A stretch of 64,000 bases of DNA from Fulvivirga ligni (GCF_021389935.1 NZ_CP089979.1:1903001-1967000); one strand, 5' to 3'; counted from the stretch's first letter, positions 8,300-19,218 are shown. The notes: generated from the sequence alone by a model not told the origin. Numbers and translations: made by a program.

Positions 8300-9518
8300 G
8301 AAAGAACATAGAGGGTTTGCGGAGTTGGTAAAGGAATCCAGCTTATCCCCACAGGAAAAATTGATGCCTGTAAAAAACGGTACACATTCTTTTTTTCTAG
8401 GCCTACCTAATGAAATATCATTACAAGAACGTAGGATAACACTAACCCCTGACTCTGTGGCCCTTTTGGTAAACAATGGCCATGAAGTGTGGGTAGAAAC
8501 TAAGGCCGGTCTGGGCTCCAAGTTTACTGATAAGGACTATAGCGATGCCGGCGCAAAGATCGTTTATTCGGCAGAGGAAGTTTATAAGGCGGAAGCTATT
8601 TTAAAAATAGAACCACCTACAATAGAGGAAATTCAGCTCATGAAGCCAAAGCAGATATTGATATCTGCCTTGCAAATGGGAAGTCAGTCACCTGAGTATA
8701 TCAAAGCCTTAAATCAAAAGCAGATCACCGCTTTAGCCTTCGAATATATAGAGGATAAAGTAGGAGGGATGCCTATTATTCGTGCCATGAGTGAAATTGC
8801 TGGTAATACAGTAATGTCAATAGCCGCTGAATACTTAAGCAGTAGCAATGGCGGCCGTGGAGTGATAATGGGTGGAGTTACAGGGGTACCGCCGACCAAG
8901 GTTGTCATCCTGGGAGCTGGTACTGTCGCTGAATATGCTGCTAGAGCCACCATAGGACTAGGAGCAGATGTGGAGATATTCGATAATCATATTTATAAAC
9001 TCAGAAGGATAAAACAGGCGTTAGGACGCCAGTTATATACTTCTACTATTGATTCGGCTACTTTAGCCAGAAGCCTTAAGCAGGCAGATGTAGTGATAGG
9101 AGCCTTAAGACCGGAAAAAGGAAGAAATAGATACGTAGTTACTGAAGAAATGGTGGCTGAAATGAAGCCGGATTCGGTGATCATCGATTTATCTATAGAT
9201 CAGGGTGGCTGCTTTGAAACTTCTGAACAAACGAGCTTAAAAGACCCTGTTTTCAGAAAGTTCGATGTAATACATTATTGTGTTCCTAACATCGCTTCAA
9301 GAGTAGCGCACACAGCTACGAATGCTTTGAGTAATATTTTTACTCCAACTATATTACGAGCTGCCGAAGAAGGAGGAATGGAAGATATGATTTTCACTCA
9401 TAAATGGTTCATGAGAGGGGTGTATACCTATAAAGGTTCCCTAACTAATGAACACATAGCCAGAAAATTCCATATGAAACATAAAGACTTGGGCTTGCTG
9501 ATGGCAGCCAGGTTCTAA
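8292..9518 (+). CDS. ald: Alanine dehydrogenase / transhydrogenase-family oxidoreductase
   Basis: 408 residues. N-terminal AlaDH/PNT substrate domain (LPNEISLQERRITLTPDSV) then a Rossmann domain with VVILGAGTVAEYAAR binding NAD and HYCVPNIASRVAHTAT near the end. Such enzymes interconvert L-alanine and pyruvate plus ammonia. It carries about 30 residues before the usual start of the domain, a length common in Bacteroidota homologues. Eight-base overlap with tsaE places it in the porX operon; a 20-bp-stem terminator follows. Substrate is inferred from family. Confidence 0.88.
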   Translation: MSKKEHRGFAELVKESSLSPQEKLMPVKNGTHSFFLGLPNEISLQERRITLTPDSVALLVNNGHEVWVETKAGLGSKFTDKDYSDAGAKIVYSAEEVYKAEAILKIEPPTIEEIQLMKPKQILISALQMGSQSPEYIKALNQKQITALAFEYIEDKVGGMPIIRAMSEIAGNTVMSIAAEYLSSSNGGRGVIMGGVTGVPPTKVVILGAGTVAEYAARATIGLGADVEIFDNHIYKLRRIKQALGRQLYTSTIDSATLARSLKQADVVIGALRPEKGRNRYVVTEEMVAEMKPDSVIIDLSIDQGGCFETSEQTSLKDPVFRKFDVIHYCVPNIASRVAHTATNALSNIFTPTILRAAEEGGMEDMIFTHKWFMRGVYTYKGSLTNEHIARKFHMKHKDLGLLMAARF

Positions 9519-9524
9519 AAATAT

Positions 9525-9586
9525 AAAAGGGCTGTATCAAAAGCGGGTTTTCCTTGATTTCAGGAAGCTTTTGATACAGCCCTTTT
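9525..9586. terminator. Strong bidirectional terminator between ald and valS
   Basis: Perfect 20-bp inverted repeat (9525-9544 with 9567-9586), beginning AAAAGGGCTGTATC and ending with its complement, loop of 22 nt. A/T tracts at both ends fit termination of ald (plus) and valS (minus). Confidence 0.88.
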
Positions 9587-9605
9587 AATGCTGAAAGTGT
9601 TGTGA

Positions 9606-12227
9606 TTATCCTAAGTTAGCCAAGCTTTCTTCTAAAACTTTGATTTTAGCTTCAGCATCAGCTTTCTTCTTTTGCTCCGCAGCCACTACTTGCTCAGGTG
9701 CGTTATTTACGAACCTTTCGTTGCTCAGTTTTTTGTCTACTGATTTTAAGAATCCTTGAGTGTATTCTAACTCTTTCTGGAGCTCTTCTTTTTCTTTTTC
9801 AATATCAATTGATCCTGACACTGGAATAAAGAATTCATCAGCATTTACTACAAAAGTCAGAGCACTCTCAACGTTGTCAGATACAGCCTCTAAAGAGCTA
9901 ATATTTGCCAGCTTCTTAATGATAAACTGGAAGTTGTTGAAGGTGTCAAACTGTTCTGATTTTACCTTTAACTCTAAAGCTTCTTTAAAAGATATCTGTT
10001 TGGTTGTTCTGATATTTCGAACGTTAGTCACTACTTCAAAAGCCAATGCTGCATCAGCTAAAAGTTGCTCATCTATAGCTTCAGGCTTTGGCCATTCTGC
10101 TATAATTAGACAATCTTCTTCACTTCTTTCTCTCAGTTCATGCCACAATTCTTCTGATAAGAATGGCATAAACGGATGAAGGAGCTTCATTAATTGCTCG
10201 TTAAAATCGATAGTTTGTTCTAGTGTTTGAGCATCTATCGGTTGACCATACTCTGGTTTAATCATTTCCAAATACCAAGAGCAGTAGTCATCCCAAATCA
10301 GTTTATAGATGCTCATTAAGGCATCAGAAATTCTGAATTTGGTGAAATGGTCTTCTACCTCAGCTAGTGTTTGCTTAAATCTTGATTTAAACCAAGCAAT
10401 AGCGGTAGCATTATAACTTCCATCCAGATTTTTGTCTACTTCCCAGCCTTGAACCAGTCGGAAAGCATTCCATATCTTATTAGAGAAGTTTCTACCTTGC
10501 TCACAAAGTTTTTCATCAAACAACAAGTCGTTTCCGGCAGGTGAGCTGAAAAGCATTCCAGTCCTCACACCGTCTGCTCCATATTGTTTAATCAGGTCTA
10601 AAGGATCAGGCGAGTTGCCTAATGATTTAGACATTTTTCTTCTTTGTTTATCTCTAACTATACCAGTGAGGTATACGTTTTTGAAAGGTTTTTCTCCTCT
10701 GTATTCATATCCGGCAATGATCATTCGAGCTACCCAGAAGAATAAAATCTCTGGCGCTGTTACTAGGTCATTAGTAGGATAATAATAGTTAATATCTTCA
10801 TTATCAGGATTGTTCAAGCCATCAAATACTGATATTGGCCACAACCATGATGAGAACCAGGTATCTAGTACATCTTCATCTTGAGTAAGCTGATCTATAG
10901 TGATGCTGCTATCCTTTTCCAGTGCTTTTACTAAGGCTTCTTCTTTAGTTTTAGCTACTACAAATGTGCCGTTTGGTAAATAAAACGCAGGAATTTGATG
11001 TCCCCACCAAAGCTGTCTTGAAATACACCAGTCATGAACATTCTCCATCCAATGCCTGTAAGTGTTTTTGAACTTAGGCGGGATCAGCTGGATTTCATCA
11101 TTCATTACATTTTCTAAAGCTGGTTTAGTAATATCTTCCATCTTTAGAAACCACTGAGTAGAAAGCTTAGGCTCTATCACGGCATCAGTTCTCTCAGAAA
11201 ATCCTACCTTGTTAGGATAATCCTCTACTTTATTAAGCTGGCCTAGTGCATCAAGCTCTTTGGCTATTTTCTTTCTCACCACGAAGCGATCTTCACCCAC
11301 ATACATCTGAGCAGTTTCATTCAGAGTTCCATCGTCATTCAAAATGTCGAAAGACTCTAAATTATGCTTCATGCCTAATTCATAGTCATTAATATCATGA
11401 GCAGGAGTCACTTTCAGACAACCCGTACCGAATTCCATAGTAACATACTCATCCTCTATAATAGGAATAGATCTGTTAATCAATGGCACTAGCGCTCTCT
11501 TGCCTTTTAGATGAGTGTATCTTTCATCATTCGGGTTAATACAGATTGCAGAATCACCTAAAATGGTTTCAGGTCTAGTAGTAGCTATAGTTACGAAAGT
11601 GTCTTCACCTTCAATTTTATAGTTTACATGGTACAGCTTAGATTGTACCTCCTTATGTATTACTTCATCATCAGAAAGAGCAGTTTTACCCTGAGGATCC
11701 CAGTTTACCATTCTCACACCTCTGTATATAAGGCCTTTGTTGTAAAGGTCTATAAATACATCGATTACAGATTCTGATAAAGATTCTTCCATGGTGAATC
11801 TGGTTCTATCCCAGTCGCATGATGCCCCTAGCTTTTTAAGCTGTTCCAGGATGATGCCACCATATTTCTCTTTCCATTCCCAGGCATGTTTCAAGAATTC
11901 TTCACGAGTGATGTCCTTCTTTTCAATGCCTTGTTCTTTCAACATGGCCACAACTTTGGCCTCAGTAGCAATAGATGCGTGGTCCGTTCCTGGTACCCAG
12001 CAAGCTTCTTTGCCTTCCATTCGGGCCTTTCTTATCAGTACATCCTGAATGGTGTTGTTTAGCATGTGCCCCATGTGCAATACACCAGTGACGTTAGGAG
12101 GTGGTATTACAATAGTGTAAGGCTCCTTGTCAGGGTTTGGCTCTGAGTGAAAAAAACCATGGTCCATCCAATACTGGTACCATTTTTCTTCTACTGCCGA
12201 TGGATCATACTTTGTTGAAAGCGACAT
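9606..12227 (-). CDS. valS: Valyl-tRNA synthetase
   Basis: 873 residues, normal size. Class I synthetase charging tRNA-Val. Visible: the HIGH-type motif HMGHMLNN (~51), the CP1 editing domain ([13 protein letters not shown] region and [11 protein letters not shown]), the KMSKS loop ([10 protein letters not shown], ~537), the anticodon-binding helical domain, and the C-terminal coiled coil (residues ~800-873). Single transcription unit, divergent from fahA with 181 bp between the two starts. Confidence 0.98.
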   Translation of the reverse strand: MSLSTKYDPSAVEEKWYQYWMDHGFFHSEPNPDKEPYTIVIPPPNVTGVLHMGHMLNNTIQDVLIRKARMEGKEACWVPGTDHASIATEAKVVAMLKEQGIEKKDITREEFLKHAWEWKEKYGGIILEQLKKLGASCDWDRTRFTMEESLSESVIDVFIDLYNKGLIYRGVRMVNWDPQGKTALSDDEVIHKEVQSKLYHVNYKIEGEDTFVTIATTRPETILGDSAICINPNDERYTHLKGKRALVPLINRSIPIIEDEYVTMEFGTGCLKVTPAHDINDYELGMKHNLESFDILNDDGTLNETAQMYVGEDRFVVRKKIAKELDALGQLNKVEDYPNKVGFSERTDAVIEPKLSTQWFLKMEDITKPALENVMNDEIQLIPPKFKNTYRHWMENVHDWCISRQLWWGHQIPAFYLPNGTFVVAKTKEEALVKALEKDSSITIDQLTQDEDVLDTWFSSWLWPISVFDGLNNPDNEDINYYYPTNDLVTAPEILFFWVARMIIAGYEYRGEKPFKNVYLTGIVRDKQRRKMSKSLGNSPDPLDLIKQYGADGVRTGMLFSSPAGNDLLFDEKLCEQGRNFSNKIWNAFRLVQGWEVDKNLDGSYNATAIAWFKSRFKQTLAEVEDHFTKFRISDALMSIYKLIWDDYCSWYLEMIKPEYGQPIDAQTLEQTIDFNEQLMKLLHPFMPFLSEELWHELRERSEEDCLIIAEWPKPEAIDEQLLADAALAFEVVTNVRNIRTTKQISFKEALELKVKSEQFDTFNNFQFIIKKLANISSLEAVSDNVESALTFVVNADEFFIPVSGSIDIEKEKEELQKELEYTQGFLKSVDKKLSNERFVNNAPEQVVAAEQKKKADAEAKIKVLEESLANLG

Positions 12228-12352
12228 TCTAAATTTTGGATTTTTGGTTAAGACCGCAAAAATAGGAAAATGCCTCCGCTTTTTTAATATAAAATGTAAG
12301 GTTAAACATCAGCCTGTTTTTTAAGGTTATTCTGTGACTTGAAAAATGATTT

Positions 12353-12380
12353 TTGGTTTCACCTAGTTGCTTTAACTTTG
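12353..12380 (+). promoter_or_regulatory. Bacteroidota-type promoter upstream of fahA
   Basis: TTG at 12353-12355, then a 17-nt spacer and TAACTTTG at 12373-12380, agreeing with the phylum consensus TAnnTTTG at -7. The fahA ATG is 28 bp downstream. The spacer is at the short end of the usual range. Confidence 0.6.
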
Positions 12381-12408
12381 GTAGAACCTCATGAATGAAT
12401 AATGAACT

Positions 12409-13695
12409 ATGAATATAAAGGCAAATGACCCATCGTTAAAAAGTTGGGTAGAGATTCCATCTGATTCTGATTTTCCGATTCAGAATTTACCATTTGGTAT
12501 TTTTAGTACTGATTACCTGGAAGCTGGCGCTGGTGTAGCTATTGGTAATCATATTTTAGATCTTACCTATTTGCATGAAAATGGCTTTTTAGATGGATTA
12601 GGATTGCCGGCAGGAGTCTTTAATCAGAAGTATTTAAATGATTTTATCGGTTTAGGTAAGCAAGTAGCGCGGGAGGTAAGAGGCAGAATATCTGAGCTTT
12701 TGAATGTAGAAAATGATGAGCTTCAAAGTCAGGTGGCCGCTAGAGAGCTATCCCTGATCCCTATGGATGAAGCACAGATGCACATGCCGATAAGGGTTCC
12801 GAATTATACTGATTTTTATAGTAGTGAGTATCATGCAGCTAATGTTGGCACTATGTTTAGAGATGAGGAAAATGCCTTGTTTCCTAACTGGAAGCATCTT
12901 CCGGTAGGTTATCATGGTAGGGCATCTTCTATTGTGGCCTCAGGAGTAGATATTCATAGACCATATGGACAGTTAAAGCCAGCTGAGGTTGAAAAGCCAT
13001 TCTTTGGAGCTTCAAAAAGGCTTGATTTTGAATTGGAAATGGCCTTTATTACTTGTAAAGAAAACGGACTTGGAAATCCGGTATCTCTTTCTGAATCAGA
13101 TGATTACATATTTGGTTTTGTCTTATTTAATGATTGGTCTGCTCGTGATGTGCAGGTGTGGGAATATGTGCCATTAGGACCATTTTTAGCTAAGAGTTTT
13201 GCCTCATCCATGTCTCCCTGGATAGTAACGGCCGATGCTCTGGAACCATTTAAAGTGAATGGCCCTAAACAGGATCCCGAGGTGTTACCTTATCTTCAAT
13301 ATGAAGGAAGTAAGAATTATGATATTGATCTTCAGGTGTTTATTCAACCTGATAATGATGTGGCCAATTTAGTGTGTTCTACCAATTTCAAGCATATGTA
13401 TTGGAATGTAAATCAGCAGCTGGCACATCAAACCATGAATGGCTGTAATTTGCAGGTCGGAGATATGTATGCTTCCGGCACCATTAGCGGACCAGATGAA
13501 GGTAGCTTTGGTTCTATGCTGGAGTTAGCCTGGAAAGGTACTAAGCCTATTCAACTCAAGAATGGTCAAAAGAGATCATTTTTGGAAGATGGAGATACCG
13601 TGATAATGAAAGGTCAATGTGAAAGAAATGGTGTAAAAATTGGCTTTGGAGAGTTGAAAAATAAAGTTTTACCCTCAAAAAATAAAGACTCATGA
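12409..13695 (+). CDS. fahA: Fumarylacetoacetase
   Basis: 428 residues. Final enzyme of tyrosine/homogentisate degradation, cleaving fumarylacetoacetate to fumarate and acetoacetate. N-terminal SH3-like domain (~1-115), then the FAH catalytic domain with active-site signature YTDFYSSEYHAANVGTMF, HLPVGYHGRASSI and the metal-binding ELEMAF and VLFNDWSARD segments. It overlaps the flavin reductase gene by 4 nt (ATGA). The remaining pathway genes (homogentisate dioxygenase, HPPD) are not in this window. Confidence 0.96.
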   Translation: MNIKANDPSLKSWVEIPSDSDFPIQNLPFGIFSTDYLEAGAGVAIGNHILDLTYLHENGFLDGLGLPAGVFNQKYLNDFIGLGKQVAREVRGRISELLNVENDELQSQVAARELSLIPMDEAQMHMPIRVPNYTDFYSSEYHAANVGTMFRDEENALFPNWKHLPVGYHGRASSIVASGVDIHRPYGQLKPAEVEKPFFGASKRLDFELEMAFITCKENGLGNPVSLSESDDYIFGFVLFNDWSARDVQVWEYVPLGPFLAKSFASSMSPWIVTADALEPFKVNGPKQDPEVLPYLQYEGSKNYDIDLQVFIQPDNDVANLVCSTNFKHMYWNVNQQLAHQTMNGCNLQVGDMYASGTISGPDEGSFGSMLELAWKGTKPIQLKNGQKRSFLEDGDTVIMKGQCERNGVKIGFGELKNKVLPSKNKDS

Positions 13696-14555
13696 TTATA
13701 GATCCGAGTACCGAAGCTTTAAATAAGCTACATGGCATATTAGTAGGTGCAGTGGCTCCCAGGCCCATTGCATTTGCTAGCACAATAGATGCTAAGGGAA
13801 ATGTAAACCTGAGCCCTTTTAGCTATTTCAATGTATTCAGTGTTAATCCGCCTATTCTTGTGTTTTCTCCTTCCAGGCGAGGAAGAGATAATACTACTAA
13901 AGATACTCAGGATAATGTGCTCGAGGTGCCGGAGGTGGTAATCAGCACGGTGAATTATTCTATAGTGGAGCAAATGTCATTATCAAGCACGGAATATGAC
14001 AAGGGTGTAAATGAGTTCGTGAAATCGGGTTTAACACCGATTCCCTCTACCAAAATAAAGCCACCAAGAGTAGCTGAAGCTCCGGTTTCTTTTGAATGTA
14101 AAGTGATAGATGTACAACCTTTAGGTGAAAACGGTGGCGCTGGTAATCTCGTACTTTGTGAGGTACTCCTGGTTCATATTAATGATGATATCCTGGATGA
14201 AAATGAAGTAATTGATCCATACAAACTAGATGCTGTGGCCAGAATGGGAGCCAACTGGTATTGCAGAGCTCAGGGAGATGCTATTTTCGAGATACCTAAG
14301 CCACTACGCAGACTAGGGGTTGGCGTGGATCAAATTCCTGAGTCTATCAGAAATAGTGATGTGCTAACGGGTAATAACTTAGGCAGATTGGGCAATGTAG
14401 AAGTGCTTCCTACTCAAGATGAAATAAATGCCTATATCGAAAATAATGTGCTAGTGGAGGATGTGAAGGAATTACATATACAGGCGAAGCAACACCTCGA
14501 TAATGGAGATGTGCTTACCGCCTGGAAAGTGCTCTTATATGCAGATAGTTTATAA
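13692..14555 (+). CDS. Flavin reductase family (FMN-binding split barrel) protein
   Basis: 287 residues. N-terminal GAVAPRPIAFASTID and VNLSPFSYFN are the flavin reductase-like FMN-binding motif; the first ~190 residues form the domain and ~90 further residues are helical. Co-translated with fahA through an ATGA overlap, so a role in aromatic amino acid catabolism is likely, but its substrate is unknown. Its 3' end overlaps the convergent usp gene by 6 bp, with no terminator between them. Confidence 0.85.
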   Translation: MIIDPSTEALNKLHGILVGAVAPRPIAFASTIDAKGNVNLSPFSYFNVFSVNPPILVFSPSRRGRDNTTKDTQDNVLEVPEVVISTVNYSIVEQMSLSSTEYDKGVNEFVKSGLTPIPSTKIKPPRVAEAPVSFECKVIDVQPLGENGGAGNLVLCEVLLVHINDDILDENEVIDPYKLDAVARMGANWYCRAQGDAIFEIPKPLRRLGVGVDQIPESIRNSDVLTGNNLGRLGNVEVLPTQDEINAYIENNVLVEDVKELHIQAKQHLDNGDVLTAWKVLLYADSL

Positions 14556-15365
14556 TACTACCACAGGTATTTTGGTTGTAGAAACTATCTTTTTACTCAT
14601 GCTTTTGTGAAACAAGTCAGAAATAAAGTTTCTGTCCTTGTGAATAACGAAAAGGGTATCAATGTTATTGTGGGACGTATATTCATTAATAGCATTGTCA
14701 ACGTCGCCATCTAATCTAACAAAGGTGGCTTCTTTGCCAATGGATGTCTTTAATTGATGAATCCCACTTACATCTTTTTCAGCCACATAGATTACAGAAA
14801 TGTTAATGTCAAAAGCATTATCCATCAGTTCCATAAACCTTAATTTTTCCTTCTCTGGAATGTGATCAGGGTCAATGGCTATCGCTATATTTTGTGGATT
14901 ACGGTAAAGAGCATTTTCAGGAATTACCCATAAAGGGCTGTCAATACTTCCAACCATGTTGGCAGTAGTTGAACCACCTAAAAATTGCTCCCAACCTGAC
15001 GCGCCGTGTGTCCCCATGATTATCAAGTCAACGGGATATTCTTCGGAATAGATGTTCAATGCTTGTGCCAGCATTCCCGGAGAGGTGGTTGTGAAATAAT
15101 CAATTTCATGCAGTTCAGTAAATTCTGAGGACAGTTGATTGAGTTCATCTTCAGTGGCCTCTTTAAAGTCTGTTAGTGAAATAGGATACACACCTGTAGC
15201 GGCATCTGTGGTGGTTGTTTCTACAGGTACATTGTAACTTTTAAGTATAGTGAGTTTTCCGTGGAGGATTTTTGTTAATGCTATAGCGTAGTTTAATGCA
15301 TTTCTAGAGGGTTTTGAGCCATCGTAAGCAATTAATATGTTATTTATGGGGCTTAAGGTTTTCAT
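14550..15365 (-). CDS. Universal stress protein, tandem UspA domains
   Basis: 271 residues made of two Usp domains, residues ~5-145 and ~155-271. The first starts NNILIAYDGSKPSRNALNYA and contains IIMGTHGASGWEQFLGGST, the G-2x-G-9x-G-S/T ATP-binding pattern; the second repeat lacks an equally clear one (VIHKDRNFISDLFHKS). Cytoplasmic stress/ATP-binding protein. Single gene, convergent with the flavin reductase. Confidence 0.9.
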   Translation of the reverse strand: MKTLSPINNILIAYDGSKPSRNALNYAIALTKILHGKLTILKSYNVPVETTTTDAATGVYPISLTDFKEATEDELNQLSSEFTELHEIDYFTTTSPGMLAQALNIYSEEYPVDLIIMGTHGASGWEQFLGGSTTANMVGSIDSPLWVIPENALYRNPQNIAIAIDPDHIPEKEKLRFMELMDNAFDINISVIYVAEKDVSGIHQLKTSIGKEATFVRLDGDVDNAINEYTSHNNIDTLFVIHKDRNFISDLFHKSMSKKIVSTTKIPVVVL

Positions 15366-15463
15366 AGCTGGTTATCTTTTTTATAAATAATATTGAAAAT
15401 ATAATGCCACATTTAAATATGTTTCACTTTTAAAAATCATGTTGATTAGCCTAATTCGCCTTT

Positions 15464-17815
15464 GTGAAGCAATTATTATTGAAGTATAGGTATTATTGGT
15501 TGGGGCTGGTCGGAGTTTTACTGTTAGTATATATTTTCATATTGCCTTCTAGTTTATTTAATGACCCATACTCCACCGTCATCACCTCGTCAGAAAGACA
15601 ACTGCTTTCCGCATCTGTTGCTGAAGATGGGCAATGGCGTTTTCCCGCTTTAGATTCTGTGCCCGAAAAATATGCCACGGCTGTTACCTATTTTGAGGAT
15701 GAGTCTTTTTATTGGCATCCTGGTGTTAATCCATTTTCTCTGGTCAGAGCCACTGTTCAAAACGTTAGAAAGGGCCATGTGGTAAGTGGAGGAAGTACCA
15801 TCACTATGCAGGTGGTGCGCATGAGTAGAAAAGATAAACCACGAACTTTTTGGCAAAAGTGCATCGAAATTGTGTTGGCCACTCGTTTAGAATGGAGTTA
15901 TTCAAAGGAAGAAATTCTTTCTACTTATGCATCTCATGCACCTTTCGGAGGTAACGTAGTGGGATTAAGGGCAGCTACCTGGCGTTACTTTAACAGAAAT
16001 CCTGATGACTTAAGCTGGGGCGAAGCCGCTTTACTTGCGGTACTTCCTAATAGTCCGGCGCTCATTCACCCGGGTAGAAATCGGGATGAATTGCAGGCTA
16101 AAAGAGATAGGCTGCTGCGAAAATTGAGAGATAATGAGGTGATCGACAGCTTAACCGCTGAGTTAGCTATGGCTGAAACCATTCCTTCTGAGCCTCTGCC
16201 TTTGCCTCAAAGAGCACCACACCTCCTTACGAGAGCCATTAATGATGGTAAGGCTCAGCAAAACCTGCAGACCACTATCAGGGCAGGCCTTCAAGATAGA
16301 GTTACACAAATCTTAGAAACTCATCACCGACATTTAAAAGCCAATGAAGTGCACAATGCGGCGGCTATAGTAGCTGATGTAAAAACTGGGGAAGTGCTGG
16401 CGTATGTTGGGAATGTAGTTCTGGCTGGGAAGGAGTATGATAGTCAGGTAGATGTAATAACGGCACCTCGAAGTACCGGAAGCATTCTTAAGCCTTTTTT
16501 ATACGCTGCCATGATGGATGAAGGGCAGCTACTTCCCAAAATGTTAATTCCAGATATTCCAGTATTTATAAACGGCTTCGCTCCAAAAAATTTCTCAAAA
16601 ACATATGATGGAGCCGTTCCGGCAGATAGGGCTTTAGCGCGGTCTCTAAATGTGCCGGCGGTTCAGTTATTAAGACAGTACAGGTATGAAAAATTTCATT
16701 CCCTGTTAAAAGAGTTAGGCATGACCACACTAACTAACTCCGCAGATCATTACGGTTTATCACTGGTCCTTGGCGGTGCAGAAGGATCTTTGTGGGACAT
16801 CTCCGGAATGTATGCAGGCATGGCCAGATCTCTTAATTTTTATTCCGAGCATACAGATCGTTTCAAATATAATCAGCAGAACTATAAGCCCTTGACCTAT
16901 CTGACTCGAGAGGATACTGCTGAAAAACGCAGTAAAAATGGACTTTTAAGTGCCCCTTCCATATATCACACATTCACTTCTATGCTTGAAGTTTATCGAC
17001 CAATAGAAGAATCAGCATGGAAAATCTTTGAATCATCACAAAAAATTGCATGGAAAACCGGCACTAGCTTCGGTTACAGAGATGGCTGGGCGGTGGGTGT
17101 TACGTCAGATTATGTGGTGGGTGTATGGGTAGGTAATGCTGATGGCGAAGGCCGACCTGGTCTTACCGGAGTAGAGGCTGCAGCCCCAATAATGTTCGAT
17201 ATTTTTGATTTAATGCCTAAATCATCCTGGTTTAAGGAGCCTTTGCAAGAAATGATTAGTTTGCCTATTTGCGCTGTTAGTGGATATCAGGCAAATGAAT
17301 ATTGCACAGAAGTGGATACAGTAAATGTGATAAAATATGGGCAAACCTTACATCAATGTCCCTACCACAAATTGGTACATTTAGATCAGAGCGGTTACCG
17401 AGTAACTTCTGACTGTGAGTCGGTAAATAACATGGATCATGTGAGTTGGTTTGTATTGCCTCCTGTGCAGGAGTTTTATTACCGATCTAAGCATCCTTCA
17501 TACAAGAAAATGCCTTCATTAAGATCTGATTGTCAGTTGATTAATGCTGAAATAATGGAGCTTATTTACCCCAAGCCGAATGCTGAAATATTCATCCCTA
17601 GAGAACTGGATGGGACACCGGGTAGGGCCGTGTTTGAAGTAGCCCACCGCAGGCCTGAAACTACCATTTATTGGCATTTAAATGATGTTTATATTGGTGA
17701 AACAAAGAGGATCCATCAGATGTCCGTTAACCCTGGGGGAGGTGACTATGAGTTGACCCTGGTAGATGAAAATGGTATGAGTATAAAGCAGAGTTTTACC
17801 ATTATTTCTAAGTAA
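15464..17815 (+). CDS. pbpC: Penicillin-binding protein 1C
   Basis: 783 residues. One N-terminal membrane helix (~10-27), glycosyltransferase-51 domain with catalytic Glu78 (YFEDESFYWHPG) and GGSTITMQ, then a transpeptidase domain with Ser340 in GSILKP, and AWKTGTSFGYRDGWAVG as the KTG motif. The C-terminal ~90 residues match the PBP1C-specific beta domain (GTPGRAVFEVAHRRPETTIYW). It polymerises and crosslinks periplasmic peptidoglycan. Start is GTG at 15464, directly before the hydrophobic helix. The next gene begins 104 bp downstream. Confidence 0.95.
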   Translation: MKQLLLKYRYYWLGLVGVLLLVYIFILPSSLFNDPYSTVITSSERQLLSASVAEDGQWRFPALDSVPEKYATAVTYFEDESFYWHPGVNPFSLVRATVQNVRKGHVVSGGSTITMQVVRMSRKDKPRTFWQKCIEIVLATRLEWSYSKEEILSTYASHAPFGGNVVGLRAATWRYFNRNPDDLSWGEAALLAVLPNSPALIHPGRNRDELQAKRDRLLRKLRDNEVIDSLTAELAMAETIPSEPLPLPQRAPHLLTRAINDGKAQQNLQTTIRAGLQDRVTQILETHHRHLKANEVHNAAAIVADVKTGEVLAYVGNVVLAGKEYDSQVDVITAPRSTGSILKPFLYAAMMDEGQLLPKMLIPDIPVFINGFAPKNFSKTYDGAVPADRALARSLNVPAVQLLRQYRYEKFHSLLKELGMTTLTNSADHYGLSLVLGGAEGSLWDISGMYAGMARSLNFYSEHTDRFKYNQQNYKPLTYLTREDTAEKRSKNGLLSAPSIYHTFTSMLEVYRPIEESAWKIFESSQKIAWKTGTSFGYRDGWAVGVTSDYVVGVWVGNADGEGRPGLTGVEAAAPIMFDIFDLMPKSSWFKEPLQEMISLPICAVSGYQANEYCTEVDTVNVIKYGQTLHQCPYHKLVHLDQSGYRVTSDCESVNNMDHVSWFVLPPVQEFYYRSKHPSYKKMPSLRSDCQLINAEIMELIYPKPNAEIFIPRELDGTPGRAVFEVAHRRPETTIYWHLNDVYIGETKRIHQMSVNPGGGDYELTLVDENGMSIKQSFTIISK

Positions 17816-17919
17816 CTTCGCGAAATTCTTGAAAAGAATGAGGTAATAACTTACCTGAGATGTTTTAATTTGAAAATTAAAACTATTATATTTATTAAAT
17901 ATTTTTTTAAGCTTTTGCA

Positions 17920-19218
17920 ATGTTGCTAATAAAAATTTTTAAGAGGTTAAGGTTCACCCCTCTGATAATCTGTGTATTATCAATTGTATTGACATCAACC
18001 GCGCACAGTAATAGTTACGCTAAATTTGAGCCAAATCCCGAGAAGAGTTATGTTGTAATTGGTGCTTTTAGCTACCATAAAAATGCATTGAAATTTGTGA
18101 GCTTCGCTCAGAGAAAATCTCTTCATGCGTTCTACGAGAAAAATTTAGACAGAGGTTTATATTACGTTTATGTATACTCTTCAGATGATAAGCAAAAGGC
18201 AATTGATGAGGCCTCTCGCGTAAGGGATGAATATGGCTTTTATGATGCCTGGGTATACACCGGTAATTTTGGAAAGGCCAGTGGGTATGTTGCTGCTGTA
18301 GATACTGTTTCGGGAGTAGTAGAATCTCCTTCTATGCAAGAGGAATATGAGGATATGCAAGAGGCTCCTGAAGAAATTGAGGAAGAGCAGATGGAAGAGG
18401 TGAGTGAGGAGCCTGAAATGGTGTCAGAAGTGGAGGAAAAAGGACAGAACCTTGTTCAGGAAAAGGCCGCAGAAGATATCAGCGAAATGGACAGTGAGGA
18501 GGGGTACTTCAATTTATATCTTAACGCTATAAACACTAAGAACTATCAAGAAGTAAAGGGGAAAGTTAAAGTGATAGACCCTGAGCGGGTAAAAGAGCTT
18601 GATGAAGTTAAAACTCATAAGTTGGTTAAGCTTAAGGATCCTCACAATGGTACCGAAAAAGTGCAGTTGATTACTAATATATTCGGGTTCAAAGAAGTGC
18701 AACACACCATAGATCTGGATGATCCGGTTAATGATTCTACAGAAGCTTTTGTAGATGTTATGGGTGATTCAATAATAGTGCATTTCGATTTGGAGAGATT
18801 CAAAAAGGGAGATGTTCTGGTTATGTACAATGTATATTTCTACAAGGACGCCGCCATTATGAAGCCTGAGTCAATCTTTGAGCTAAATAGTCTATTAGAT
18901 ATGCTCAATGAGAATAAAAAGTATAAAGTAGCCATTCATGGTCATACAAATGGTAATTCCACCGGTAAAATCATCCATTTAGATGATAAGGATAAGAATT
19001 ATTTTAGCCTACATGAGCAGCATAAAGAAACGGTAGGGAGCGCCAAAAAGCTTTCGCAGTACCGAGCATACACTATTCAGCAATGGTTAATAGAGCAGGG
19101 AGTTGATCCAGCTCGAATGGAAATTAAAGGCTGGGGCGGTAAAAAAATGCTTTATGATAAGTTTGATGCTCAAGCCCAAAAAAACGTTCGAGTTGAAATA
19201 GAAATTACAGACGAGTAA
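17920..19218 (+). CDS. SPOR-like/OmpA-family cell-wall protein, paralogue 1
   Basis: 432 residues. Signal peptide (~1-35); SPOR-like domain (~40-125; YVVIGAFSYHKNAL...YYVYVYSSDDKQKA); strongly acidic Glu-rich linker (~135-195); a beta domain (~200-285); C-terminal OmpA-like domain (~290-432) with VAIHGHTNGNS, the helix SQYRAYTIQQWLIEQG and VRVEIEITDE. It could hold peptidoglycan at two sites, denuded glycan by SPOR and peptide by OmpA. Departures: the diaminopimelate-contact Asp of GHTD is Asn, and ~35 residues separate GHTN from the conserved Arg. It is the first of a tandem pair. Exact role unknown. Confidence 0.85.
   Translation: MLLIKIFKRLRFTPLIICVLSIVLTSTAHSNSYAKFEPNPEKSYVVIGAFSYHKNALKFVSFAQRKSLHAFYEKNLDRGLYYVYVYSSDDKQKAIDEASRVRDEYGFYDAWVYTGNFGKASGYVAAVDTVSGVVESPSMQEEYEDMQEAPEEIEEEQMEEVSEEPEMVSEVEEKGQNLVQEKAAEDISEMDSEEGYFNLYLNAINTKNYQEVKGKVKVIDPERVKELDEVKTHKLVKLKDPHNGTEKVQLITNIFGFKEVQHTIDLDDPVNDSTEAFVDVMGDSIIVHFDLERFKKGDVLVMYNVYFYKDAAIMKPESIFELNSLLDMLNENKKYKVAIHGHTNGNSTGKIIHLDDKDKNYFSLHEQHKETVGSAKKLSQYRAYTIQQWLIEQGVDPARMEIKGWGGKKMLYDKFDAQAQKNVRVEIEITDE

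Noticed and set aside
17862-17883. A/T-only hairpin after pbpC (GTTTTAATTT/AAAATTAAAAC)
   Set aside because: No G/C pairs in the core, so poorly stable; no firm support for a terminator.
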